A stretch of DNA of 64,000 nucleotides from Nageia nagi (Eukaryota > Pinophyta). A model generated the notes under the pieces. That model had not been told where the DNA came from and did not search any database. It saw only the letters and a program-made list of their open reading frames with translations. The translations under genes and the position numbers were made by a program. The stretch lies in NCBI GenBank assembly GCA_050084985.1, contig JBITNC010000001.1, forward strand, positions 91,512,001 to 91,576,000, in the 5' to 3' direction. Position 1 is the stretch's first letter, and every line of letters begins with the position of its first letter. Below are positions 35,440-46,420 of this stretch, one piece after another.

Positions 35440-36878
35440 AAAGGCCCTGATTCTAGGCATTTTTGATAAAGAGGTGTTTTTTTATTTCTGATAGGTTGAT
35501 GAGTGAGTTAACATGTGACACCACTTTAGGTCCATTTGGGACTTGTTACAACATATGATGAGTGATAAGGATTGGGAGTGGCTCTTCATGGTTGAGATCG
35601 GATACACCAAGATGATGGACCCCATCACCTATGATAGTAACTATGTGATAGCATTGGTAGAGAGGTGGTACACCTCCACCAAAACTTTTATTTTATTGAT
35701 TAGAGAGTGTACCATCACTCTTAAGGATATATGGAGGATTTTTAGGATCTTGATAGAGAGGGAACCCATGATTAGAGTCATGGTAGATGTTGAATGATAG
35801 GATACTATGATAACACCGATTAGAATAGACCGATGGCACCTTTGATGGGCTATGGGAGGATTTGATTATGAGGCCACCTATAGGTATGACCTCTACAAAG
35901 AATGAATAATGTTTATAATGGTAATCATCACAATACACATTTATCCAAACTCTTCCAGAGTGTTCTACCCTTGGAAGCTATGTGACATACTATGTAGGAT
36001 GCATAAGTATGGTATGGTGTTTATGTAAGAAATGGCATTTCTCATGCTAGTTTATAGGGAGTTAACTAAGATCAAAAATGATGATGAGGGATGGCCTGCT
36101 CCCTCCTCCTCTAGATCTAGGGGTGGGAACACATCTAGGTAGGTAGACTAGTCAGGCTACCTTACAACATCCATGCTAAGGTAGATGAAGGATGGGGAGA
36201 TGTAGGGATGGATCCACCCTATTCCCTTGCATGGGGTAGGGACTATTAGCCTAGGATATGGTGGTCCCACACTAGGGAATTGACTTTTTATAGACTAGTG
36301 ATCATATAGATGCAACCGTAGGACTTTATCTAAAGGCCCTACTTAGATTATAAAATATAGATAAAGGATGGACTATAGATGAGCAAGATTTTGAGATCCA
36401 TATGTGTGAGAACTCAATGAGGGGAGGTAGAGTTCTTTTACTTTAATAGAGTCACATGGTAGCAAGATTAGTATAGGATGTGCCAAGGGCAACTATCCTA
36501 TATAATAGGTATAGGCTAGATAGGCTATTAGCAATAGTAGTGGAAGAGGTTTGGCCAAAGCAAGATACCCAAATATGGTCTCCATGGTTATGGATGTAGG
36601 TACTACTCTTGCTTATGATTAGTACTTGGTTTGATGGTTAGAAATGACATCTCCCCCAATAGGTAAAGATGGAGGGGATGGGGAGATGGTGGTGCAATAG
36701 TTAGGGTAAAAGTTAAGGTAGTTGTAGGTGGTGACAAAGGAGATGATGGAGGTGATGGTGGATGGTACAATTGATGGGATGGAGGAGATGGTAGGGGTGA
36801 TGGTGAAGACCATGGTCGAGGGATGGATTATGGTGGTGAGGGTTGGGGTGGAGGTGATGCAGCTATGGGCCCTCCTAC
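35440..36878 (+). pseudogene. Plant mobile domain (PMD) protein pseudogene, antisense within gypsy-A, 5' part
   Basis: The clearest piece is 35543-35797 (84 codons): DKDWEWLFMVEIGY, then YVIALVERWYTSTKTF, ECTITLKDIWRIFRILIERE. This follows the PMD pattern of a W-x-W helix, ALVERW-x-x-x-T-x-TF, and an E-x-T-ITL-x-D segment. Further right, after frame changes, VEFFYFNRVTW (about 36428-36460) resembles the later PMD core. A repetitive G-A-T-rich tail (36640-36860) would encode a Gly/Asp-rich end. PMD proteins (MAIL1/MAIN relatives) occur as host genes and as extra genes in plant transposons; their biochemical role is not settled. The gene runs opposite to gypsy-A pol and lies between pol and the 3' LTR. 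Stops, frame changes and the copia-3 insertion have killed it. The start coordinate is approximate. Confidence 0.7.
36874..36878. repeat. Target site duplication of copia-3, left copy (CCTAC)
   Basis: CCTAC precedes the LTR and recurs at 46068-46072. Confidence 0.9.
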
Positions 36879-37348
36879 TAAGAGAATTAGCACTACTCTA
36901 ATCCTCAAGGTCCAAGACTAGGAAGCTCAATCACACAACATTCACACAAGATAACACAAGTGTAATGTGGTTCCTCCCTCCTTGGGAGTACATCCATAAC
37001 TAGTATCTCAATTCTCAAGTATGCCCCTCTTACAACTATTCTCTTCCTCTCCTACACAAACTAGTCGAGTAATCTTACTCCAAAACTTAGATGTGTTACA
37101 AGAGGAGAGGCCCTCTATTTATAGCTTGAGAGCACCTCCCTAACCTCCCTTTAACCCAAGGGTAAGGTCATGGTTACAATAAATGTGTGACCTAACTTTA
37201 ACCAACCAACTAACCCCATGGTTAGGTTAAAGTCCACACATAATAAAGAATTCAATTAATCCCTTAAGGTATCTACATATCCTTTAAGTGATTAATTGAA
37301 CTTACAAAGAGTTTAGATATTCATAATATTTCATTACAAATTCTAACA
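36879..37348 (-). repeat. 3' LTR of copia-3
   Basis: 470 bases, TA(AGAGAATTAG) to TAACA. Contains the same TATA motif as the 5' LTR and the hairpin at 37249-37300. A polypurine tract (minus strand AAGGGGGAG) follows on its internal side at 37349-37357. Confidence 0.93.
37249..37300. repeat. Inverted repeat (hairpin) in copia-3 3' LTR
   Basis: Same paired arms as in copia-2 (AATTCAATTAATC... and ...GATTAATTGAA), with an outer base pair lost. Confidence 0.75.
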
Positions 37349-37830
37349 CTCCCCCTTAATGCAATATTGGGATAGAGCGTAGAAGAGAGAAGAGAGAGAG
37401 TAAGAGAGAGTTCTCCTCCATAGAGATACAAGTGGAGATGAGAACATTTACATATTTGAGAATCTTTTTGAGAACTAGTATGAGACTCACTACATTACCA
37501 TTTGACAAAATGGTTTACAATACAATCATTAACCACAACTAGTTTCATTGTACATAGTAGTCGATCAACTTTAAGCTGACATGTGAGTCTCCATGAGCTT
37601 GCTTTCACAAGGTGAGTAATCTGCATTTCTGAAGAAGATCCTGCATGCTACAAGCAACTCATGAACAAAATTAGTTAGATGCATCATATATTCAAATAAA
37701 AGAATAAAATAATACCATCTTATAAATAACTGATTAATGGTGCACTATAAGTCATCACAGATATGCCAAACCATCACTCATAGTCACCTGTTGTATATAG
37801 ACATGTGTTGATTATTAATAGAGCATAAAA

Positions 37831-38227
37831 ATTGTACAACAAGTTTCTCACGTAGAGCAAACTCACCACGGAGGTATAGTATGTACAACAAGTTTTTCAC
37901 ACAGAGCGAACTTACCATGGAGGTATATTAATTATATGCTCAAAAAATTGTACAACAAGTTTCTCACATAAAGCAAACTCACCACGGAGGTATAAAATGT
38001 ACAACAAGTTTGTCATGCAGAGCAAACTTACCATAGAGGTGTAAAATGTACAACAAGTTTGTCACGTAGAGCAAACTTACCACGGAGGTATAAATATGTA
38101 CAATAAGTTTATCACACGGAGCAAACTTACCATGGAGGTATAAAATAATCAACACTCTATAACAACAATTGTACAACAAGTTTGTCATGTAGAGCAAACT
38201 TACCACGGAGGTATAGAATGTACAATC
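37831..38227. repeat. About 49-bp minisatellite in copia-3 3' untranslated region
   Basis: Seven or so copies of the unit TGTACAACAAGTTTGTCA, AGAGCAAACTTACCA, GGAGGTATA. Two longer spacers interrupt it. The 75-residue ORF at 37979-38206 is only this repeat read through. Confidence 0.87.
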
Positions 38228-38271
38228 AAAAAAGGCCTCTTAGAGGTGAAGTTGCCATCACTAAGAAAAGT

Positions 38272-41200
38272 TCAAACTTCACTCCCCCTTGAGGGCAACT
38301 TCACCAACCCAAGAGAATCCCTAAGCTTGTTGAACTGGGCTTCAGGAAGGGGCTTGGTGAATAAATTAGTGGAGTTTTTAGTAGATGGACAATACTCCAA
38401 GTGTATGATGTCATATAGAACCTTCTCCCTGATAAAATGGGCTTGGATTTCCACATGTTTTGGTTCTCTGATGGAACATAGGATTATTAGCCAAAGAGAT
38501 AGCTGATTGATTATTTGAAGAAATAAGAGATGGGCCATTTTGCTTATACCTAATTTCATTTAGAAGATGCCTCAACCAAATAGCTTCTTGGGCAGCAATA
38601 GACATGGCTCGATATTCAGCTTCGATGGTAGAAAGAGTCACAATAGGTTGCTTCTTGGAAGCCCAAGAGATAGCACCTGAACCAATGCTAAACACATATG
38701 CAGAGGTTGATTTTATATCATTTCTATCTCCCCCATAATCAGAATCTAAGAACCTTGAGAGAATAATTGAGGGCACTTTGGAATACTTAAGAGTAAGATC
38801 CTTTGTCCTTGCCACATACCTCAAGATTTGCTTAATAGCATTGAGGTGTGCAACATATGGTTTTTGCATGAATCGTACCATCAGATTCACTGTAAAGGCA
38901 ATATCAGGATGAGAGATAGTCAGATACAGAAGACTACTGATCAATTGCCTATAAGCTATAGCATCAGCCAACTGAGAATTTGAGCTCAGTGATACAACAA
39001 TTCTAGGAGAAATAAGTATTGCAGCATATCTACACTCCTCCATTCCAAACTTTTGCAAGATGTCTGATATATACTTAGATTGACTAAGAATAAGTACAAT
39101 CTTTGTGTTGGTATACTTGCATCCCAAGATAGTAATGCAATAGACCTAGATCAATCATTTCAAATGTTGCCTTCAGTTTGGATATGCACTCTTGGATGAT
39201 TTCAATATTGTTGCCTGTTATGAGAAGATCATCCACATAAAGGAGAATTAAGACCACATCTTTTCCTTGATTGAGTACATAGAGATCTGAGTCAGAGAAG
39301 CACTTGGAAAAACCAATATCTACAAAGAAACCTGAAATTTTGTTGTACCATGCTCTAGGTGCTTGTTTAAGTCCATACAAAGACTTCTTTAGCTTGCACA
39401 CAAGAGACTCTTTTCCTTCTGGAATAAATCCTTCTGGTTGATTCATGTAGATCTACATCCAAGTCACCATTGAGAAATGCACTCTTGACATCAAGTTGAA
39501 AAAATTTTCAACCTTGAGCTACAGAAAGAGCAAGGATTATCCTGACAGTAGGCATCTTGGCCATAGGAGCAAAGGTTTCCTTATAATCAATACCATATTT
39601 CTAAGCGAATCCTTTGGCCACTAACCTTGCTTTGTATTTTTCAACTTCTCCATCAGAATTGTACTTGACCTTGTATATCCATTTATTTCTAATCACATTT
39701 TTCTCATTGGGATAAGGAACCAAATCCCAAGTTTCATTTTTCATGAGTGCCTCATACTCAACTTTCATAGCTTCCATCCAACACTCTTGCTTGGAAGCTT
39801 CTTTGAATGTTGATGGCTAATTCATATTATCAATTTTGGCAAATAAGGATTTATTCAAGGTCATACTCCTTGTAATTCTCTAAGCTGAAAAATTTTGCTC
39901 TTGTGGTGACTTCCCTACATGATCATCCAACCAGTTAGGTGCAGGCGTAGAATCATCTGAATCAGACACCTCAGCATGAGAAGTTGTATCCTTAGTAAGT
40001 TCATTGAACTTGACATCCCTAGAAACAAAGACTATTTTATGGGATGAGGAATAGAGCCTGTAACCTCTATGCTAATTATCATACCCCATAAAGATGCATT
40101 TTTCTAATCTTTTGTCTAGCTTCTTTCTTTTCTCTAAGGTAATGAAGGCAAATGCATCACAACCAAAGACCCTGAAGTGTGAGATGTTAGGTTTCTTTTC
40201 TGTCCATGCTTCATACAGAGTTTTACCTTCAACTACTTTAGTAGGACACCTATTTAGGGTGTGAATAGCAGTGGAACAGCTTCTCTCCATAAGAAACTAG
40301 GAAGGTTACCCAACATGCATCTTGCCATTTCCATAATGGTGCGATTATTTCTTTCAACAACTCCATTTTTCTAAGGGGTGTAAGGGATTGTGAATTGTCA
40401 CTTGATCCCATGTTTAACATAATAATCATTAAACTCATTGCTATTATACTCACCCCCATTATCAGATCTCAGCATTTTGATCTTAAAATCAGTTTAATTT
40501 TCAACAAGTGCCTTGAAGTCTTTAAACCTATCAAAAGTTTCATCCTTGTGCTCAAGTAGATAACCAAATGTCATCCTACTGAAGTCATCAATGAAGGTTA
40601 GAACATAAGAAGCTCCCCCTAGTGACTTAGTCTAAAATGGACCCATCAAATCTAAATGCACAAGCTGAAGAGGATGAGTAGCCCGAGTTGCCTTATCCTT
40701 TTCAAACTTTTGCCTATTCATCTTTCCTAGAATGCACCTTTCACAAAGACCAATTATGGGTGAAATATTAGGTAAACCTTCCACAAGTTCTTGATTTTTC
40801 ATATCTTGAATACTCTTGTGGTTAAGGTGCCCTAATCGTTGATGCCAAAGATTACCTTTTGAACACACATTTGCAGCAAGACAAATCTTTGAAGGAACTT
40901 GATCCACAATATAAAGGTCATCCTTTACTAATCCTTTCATCAAGGTGGTAAGTCCTTTCTTAACACACTAGGAGTGTGAGGTAAACTCAAATGAGCATCC
41001 TTTCCTTGTAATATGAATTATGGAGATAAGATTCATCCTTAGTTTAGGCACATAAAAGACATTATCAAGAGCCTTTCCATGAATCTTCACATTCCCTATT
41101 CCTTGAACATCAAGGATTGTATTATTACCTATCACAACTGTATCCTTATTGTACTTATGAAAGTTTTCAAACTTATCCTTTTCATAACAAATGTGATTAG

Positions 41201-42164
41201 TGCATCCTGAATCAACAATCCAATCATTTGAAATAGTTTGAGTCATTGAGTAGTAGGCAACAGTAGCAGCATGCTTGTTCTTTTTTTTATTATTAAAATT
41301 TCTCACATTTGCATTTCCCTTGCCTTTTTGAGCAAATTTCTTTTTGCAATAATCATACTCTTTGTGCCCAAAGATGCCACAAAAGTTACAATTTCCATCA
41401 AACTTTTCTTGCGATGTTGGTTTGCTTGATCCAGCTTTGTCATTCCTTTGCTTAAAGTTGCCGTGCTTCCTAATGGTAGATGAGGATTTGTTATCTTTGA
41501 ATTTATAATGTTTGAATGTCTTCTTAAAAGGAGTTTTGGTTGCTCCTAGAGCAATGCTATTATCCTTTGGAGAAAAGTCCAACATTTTCTCGTTCAAAGT
41601 TTCCTCATGTTTCAGGAGTCTAGAAAGGTTGTCAAGAGAGATGACATCTTCTTCATCATCAAACCTAGTCTCCATAACTGTGACAAAGTTACTAAACTTT
41701 ATAGAGAGGCTTTGAAGAATGATGAAGACCATGAACTCATCATTGATCCAATTGCACCCACAGCCAACCAGTTGTGTCCTGAGGTCAATGATTTTGTTCA
41801 AGTAGATAGAGGCACTTTCATCTTCACCTTGATGATATTGCAACAACTTTTGTAGAATGGTGAACCTCCTTGAAAATTTTGACCCAAGGTAAATTTTTTT
41901 TAGTCTATCCCAAGCTTCTTTTGCTGATGTCAAGGAAGAGATCATGAAAAGGATGTCATCTGAAACTGCATGATAGATCATTGAAGTTGCTAACTCATTC
42001 TTTGAGTTGTATATTTCAAGGGCCTTCTCATCTGTAGGAGTGACCAGATCTTCATTAACTATTTGCCACAGCTTCCTAACTTGTAACTCAGCTCTCATAC
42101 GAGATTCCCATATGCCGAAGTTGGAACTGTTGAGTATATGCTTAGGTATGAAGGTTTCAACCAT
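38272..42164 (-). pseudogene. Copia-3 gag-pol polyprotein with intact gag-protease part
   Basis: The first 398 codons (42164-40968) are open. Gag begins MVETFIPKHILNSSNFGIWE, the zinc knuckle is CNFCGIFGHKEYDYC near 41370, and the protease has WIVDSGCTNHIC. A TAG at 40968-40970 ends it. Integrase pieces (40943-40072) carry WHQRLGHLNHKS, CERCILGK and the HLDLMGPF aspartate region, with TAG at 40632 and TGA at 40398-40400. Reverse transcriptase (about 39800-39084) keeps YGLKQAPRAWY and LLYVDDLLI; RNase H (about 38900-38272) keeps STIEAEYRAM. Unlike copia-2, the later pieces lie in three different frames, so frameshifts are present (for example between 39446, 39127 and 38559). Confidence 0.92.
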
Positions 42165-43066
42165 TGTCTATACAAAAGTAAATGTGCAATAAGAATGCAA
42201 ATTTTTTTTTTACAAGTTTCCATCTATACAAATCAAACATAAGTAAACATGTCCCACATGTGTAAACTTATAAACCATGATCCATAGAGGAATAAAGTTG
42301 GGGTTGTTTTCTTGTATAGAATTAGGCCTTCACCTGGATGCCCGCAAGGTGGAGCCCAGGTACTACTAGTCCTCAACCAGTTTACCTTGGTCAGTAATAT
42401 ACTCTCACAAGGAGAAGTACCAACTATTTTCCAAGGATTCAATGTATCTTTGACCAACCATTTTAATTATCTTGATTAAGGTTTTTCAGTTTTCCTCCTA
42501 GGTTATCAGAATAATCCCTGAATGGATGTGCGGACATGTGGTATCACTACACACATGCCTGTCCACCTAATAGAGTTATGTCCAATCCAACAGAGGTCTT
42601 AGGGGAAATTAAGATGGACTTACCACCACTTGGGTCTTTGGACTAAAAGGGCTCCAGTCTACCCTGTCCTCACCTTGTGGCTCCCCAAACAAGTCATGTT
42701 GTGGAAGAATACGTGCGGATGTGTTCATTTTAGGGGTTACTTTCAATATTTGCATTTTGCAAGTATAAAGCAAATTGTGTAAAAATATAAAGTAAAGTAA
42801 AATTGCATCATACACATGAGCTTGAAAAACCTTAAAAAAAGTCCAATGGGTTTTGTACTAACCCCTAAAGGATATTTTACATTTTGTATATTTTGCTCAA
42901 TTTATTCAAGCACTTAATGAATTAAAAAAGAACTAAGTCCTACTTAGCATTAATCCATAACTTAAAAACATGCATTGTTCCATGACTTAAAAAATTTAAG
43001 TAATAATCATGCATCATGCATTATTTAACTCAAAATTTTAAGTCCTAAGCATGTTTTATTCCTCAA

Positions 43067-43231
43067 ACAAGATAAAGATACATGCATCATAAGTCTAGCA
43101 TGCAATATCTAGATAAAGTTTACAAGATAAAGAGACATGCATCACAAGTTTAGCATGCAAGATCTAGATAAAGTTTACAAGATAAAGAGACATGCATCAC
43201 AAGTCTAGCATGCAAGATCTAGATAAAGTTT
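43067..43231. repeat. Three tandem copies of a 55-bp unit in the copia-3 leader
   Basis: Units 43067-43121, 43122-43176 and 43177-43231, each starting ACAAGATAAAGA and ending AGATAAAGTTT. The last two are almost identical. Copia-2 has one related copy only (about 13985-14045). Confidence 0.9.
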
Positions 43232-44429
43232 AAGTAAAAATTATACCAATTCCCCCCTTTTCACTTAAAGTTTTATCCCTAAAAAAAAAACTTGTATGCT
43301 AAGACTTGTCTTATAAGTTTGCATTTTAAGTAAAAAAAAATTCCCTTATTTACTTAAAAAAATATCATACTTAGACTAAATTACTATGCTTAGAGAGAAA
43401 AAAAATGCTAAGAGGTTAGCATTCTAGAAATTGCATGTGCACCTTAGTAAATTAAACATGCAATATTAAAAATATTCTAAGCATTTTTTAAAAAAATAAG
43501 CTAAGTTTAACTTAAAATAAGTTAAAAATATTCACCACTTACCAAGTCTCCAAGAATTAAATGGAAAAAGAAGGAGACCCATACCCCTACTTCATGCATT
43601 TTAATGCTTCTTCTACCAAAGCTTTTCCAAATAACAAAAAATACTCTAAGTCAAAAAAAAATAAATGCTTTTGGTAAAAAAAAGGATGGCTACCCTTCCC
43701 TTACCAAGAAGGAGTATACATTGCCTTTTGGGAGTAATTAAACAAGGACTCAAAAAAATCAAACCCCCCTCTTTAGTTGGTAAAATTAAATGCATGATTG
43801 TACTTAAAAATGACCCCCCCCCTTTTTCTTCTACCAAGGAGAGCATACGTTGCTTGTGGAGGAGCATAGAAGGTAAAAAGTGGTCAATAAGAATTAATGC
43901 TCAAGAGGTTTGGTTGGGTCTTTAAGACTTAGGGGGAGTGATTAAACAAGGAAAAAAATGAAACTCCTTCCTTAGTTGGTAAACTTAAATTAAATGCTCA
44001 ACAGGCGGTCGAGTGATGGAGACGACCAGTGGAGGGCCGCATGAGTAAGACAGGAGTAGCAGAGGAAGGCTAGTAGGTGGCCATGTAGGAGGCAAACCAC
44101 ATGAGGAGGTAGAGTTAAAAAAAAAAAACATTAACGAGGAGGATAAAGTTTGTGAGAGCAGGAGCCTATCAATGGAGCAGAGGATGGGGGGTTTGGCGAT
44201 GAATTTTGAGGGTGCAGGAAGGAGGAAACCCGCACTGTTGAGAGAAAGTCTACTTGTTGTGTTACTCATGAGCTACCAGTAGGGCACCGTAAGTGAGTAA
44301 GGTGCAGGGAGGAGAGGAGGAGCTGGAAGTGAGCAAAGGAAGGTAGAGCAGCTGTATGGAGAAGGTGACAAGCTGCAAGGAGGTGATAGAGGGAGGGTTT
44401 GAATAATATTTATATTTATCAGCATCTTC

Positions 44430-44790
44430 CTCTTTTTTTTATGTATATCCTATGAGACATTGCAGTCCATGAAATGATGTCTGCATTATGCATCTTATCA
44501 AGCACATTGTAGTCTACAACATGGTGTCAAACAATTTCAATGTATCCAATTTGGGTATTGCCTACGATCATTTGTAGTGAAGGAAATGCAATCTGCAGCA
44601 TGCATATCTTGCGACTACAGTTTGAGGAGGCATTTCTGGTGATCAGCATAGGCCATGCATGTTGTCAAACAACTACAGACCCATTCAACATATCCATTTG
44701 GAGAATATCCTATGTGCATGGCAGTCCATAGACTGCATTTTGTCGAGGCACTTTATCAATCATTTTGCATTTTGTCAAATAGTTCGTATG
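44430..44790. repeat. About 105-bp repeats in copia-3 leader
   Basis: Diverged copies of the unit described in copia-2, with TATCCTATGA, CAGTCCATG, TCTGCAT-ATGCAT, TGTCAAACAA and CATTTTG. Confidence 0.65.
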
Positions 44791-45580
44791 CGAAGCCTGT
44801 ATTTGATTTATTTGACCCCCCCCCCCCAAAATAATATTTTTAATATGATTTTAATTTATTTAATCCATGACCCCCTAAATATTTTAAAATATATATATTT
44901 TTTTGAAAAATATATTATATAAAAAATATTGCTCTCAAAAAAATCCAAACTTTGAATAATAAAAAATATTAAGAGCTGCCTCTTTAACTCAACAATAAAT
45001 GGCATAAAGAAATTTTGCAATACTAATCTCTTTTTTTTAAAAAAAAAATTAACATCATGCTCACTAAAGGTTAGTATAATTAAGAGCATTATATTTCTAT
45101 TTTTAGCCCTCCTTTTTTTTTTTGCAAAAATAAATTAACTTTCACTTGTGTTTACTTTAAACAAGAAAAGTAAACCTCAAGAAATTAGTTGCTACTAACA
45201 AACAAAATGTTAGTAAAAATATTTGCATTTCATAGTATCCTCTTAAAAAGTATATCATGTATTAAGCATTTTTGTAAAAAAATATGCTACTAACATAAGA
45301 GGTTAGTATAAAAAATGCTTGCATTGCCATTTTGATCATATTTTGCAAAAAATAAGCTCCAATATCTTAGAAAATATGTTAGTATCTAATGCAATAATCC
45401 ATAAGATAACCAAATGCGGAGGAAATTTATACCTTCTCTTAAAATTTACCTCATCAATGGGGTGTAAGATGAGGAATGAAGAAGGATGAGGAACCTCCAA
45501 AATGTAGAAGAAGAGCTTCCACACAAAAGGAATGAAGAAGGATGAAGAACCTCCAAGATGTAGAAGAAGAGCTTCCACAC

Positions 45581-45597
45581 CAAGCTCTAGATACCAA
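45581..45597 (-). other. Primer binding site of copia-3 (initiator tRNA-Met)
   Basis: The minus strand reads ATTGGTATCTAGAGC right after the 5' LTR: the canonical TGGTATCAGAGC with a small change. Confidence 0.8.
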
Positions 45598-45598
45598 T

Positions 45599-46067
45599 TG
45601 AGAGAATTAGCACTACTCTAATCCTCAAGGTCCAAGACTAGGAAGCTCAATCATACAACATTCACACAAGATAACACAAGTGTAATGTGGTTCCTCCCTC
45701 CTTGGGAGTACATCCACAACTAGTATCTCAATTCTCAAGTATGCCCTCTTACAACTATTCTCTTCCTCTCCTACACAAACTAGTAGAGTAATCTTACTCC
45801 AAAACTTAGATGTGTTACAAGAGGAGAGGCCCTCTATTTATAGCTTGAGAGCACCTCCCTAACCTCCCTTTAACCCAAGGGTATGGTTAGGGTTACAATA
45901 AATGTGTGACCTAACTTTAACCTACCAACTAACCCCATGGTTAGGTCAAAGTCCACACATAATAAAGAATTCAATTAATCCCTTAAGGTATCTACATATC
46001 CTTTAAGTGATTAATTGAACTTATAAAGAGTTTAGATATTCACAATATTTCATTACAAATTCTAACA
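45599..46067 (-). repeat. 5' LTR of copia-3
   Basis: 469 bases, TG...CA, paired with 36879-37348. TATA motif at 45832-45843, hairpin at 45968-46019. CCTAC duplication follows at 46068-46072. Confidence 0.95.
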
Positions 46068-46072
46068 CCTAC

Positions 46073-46420
46073 AACATAGGAGGAGGGAGATCTAGCAGTA
46101 GTACAGTAGAGGATTGGATAGCTAGAGGGACATTTAGTTGTAGTAGAGTAGAAAATCACCATATTAGAGTAGGAAATTGATAAAAATATGATTCACATTA
46201 GATAGGAAAATGATAGAGTGGTATTCTATGAGGAGGAGTTTGGGATGATATGACACCTAATTCTAGTAGTACCAAGTTCATTGAGGATAATGACTAGTAG
46301 GGGGACATAGCATGTACTTACAACATCATAAGGTTCACACTATCACATAGGTAGTCGAGCCAATCTCACCACCATTACTCATCCCTTCCAGCTAGCTCAC
46401 ATTCTAAGAGGCATTGCTAA
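46073..46420 (+). pseudogene. Continuation of the antisense PMD pseudogene of gypsy-A after copia-3
   Basis: Directly continues 36878 once copia-3 and one CCTAC are removed; the join is in a Gly- and Pro-containing low-complexity part and soon meets a TAG. No domain motif is visible here, so the assignment rests on position. It probably covers the C-terminal tail and 3' end of the PMD gene. Confidence 0.45.

Larger units (their letters stand above)
42165..45580 (-). other. Copia-3 5' leader, about 3.4 kb
   Basis: Noncoding. Order from gag outward: block shared with the other copies (42240-42720), GCATGCAT-rich part, 55-bp triplication (43067-43231), a copia-3-specific stretch with C and A runs (43560-43980), a G+C-rich block (43990-44400), the about 105-bp repeats (44430-44790), and A+T-rich DNA up to the primer site. 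The facing ORFs at 43646-43925 and 43985-44269 show no family motifs. Confidence 0.65.
36879..46067 (-). mobile_element. Copia-3: structurally complete Ty1/copia retrotransposon nested in gypsy-A
   Basis: LTRs 36879-37348 and 45599-46067, CCTAC target duplication, initiator-Met primer site, polypurine tract, gag-pol on the minus strand from 42164 to 38272. Length 9189 bases. By eye the LTRs differ at about 11 positions and one indel (roughly 2.4%). It is the same subfamily as copia-2 but longer, because its leader (about 3.4 kb) carries an extra triplicated 55-bp unit and a G+C-rich block. The left LTR begins TA instead of TG. Confidence 0.95.

Noticed and set aside
37979-38206. 75-codon ORF with repeated LLYMTNLLY-like words
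   Set aside because: It is the 49-bp minisatellite of copia-3 read as protein.
43646-44269. Facing ORFs of 73-94 codons in the copia-3 leader
   Set aside because: No counterpart in copia-2, no family motif; chance frames in a less A+T-rich block.
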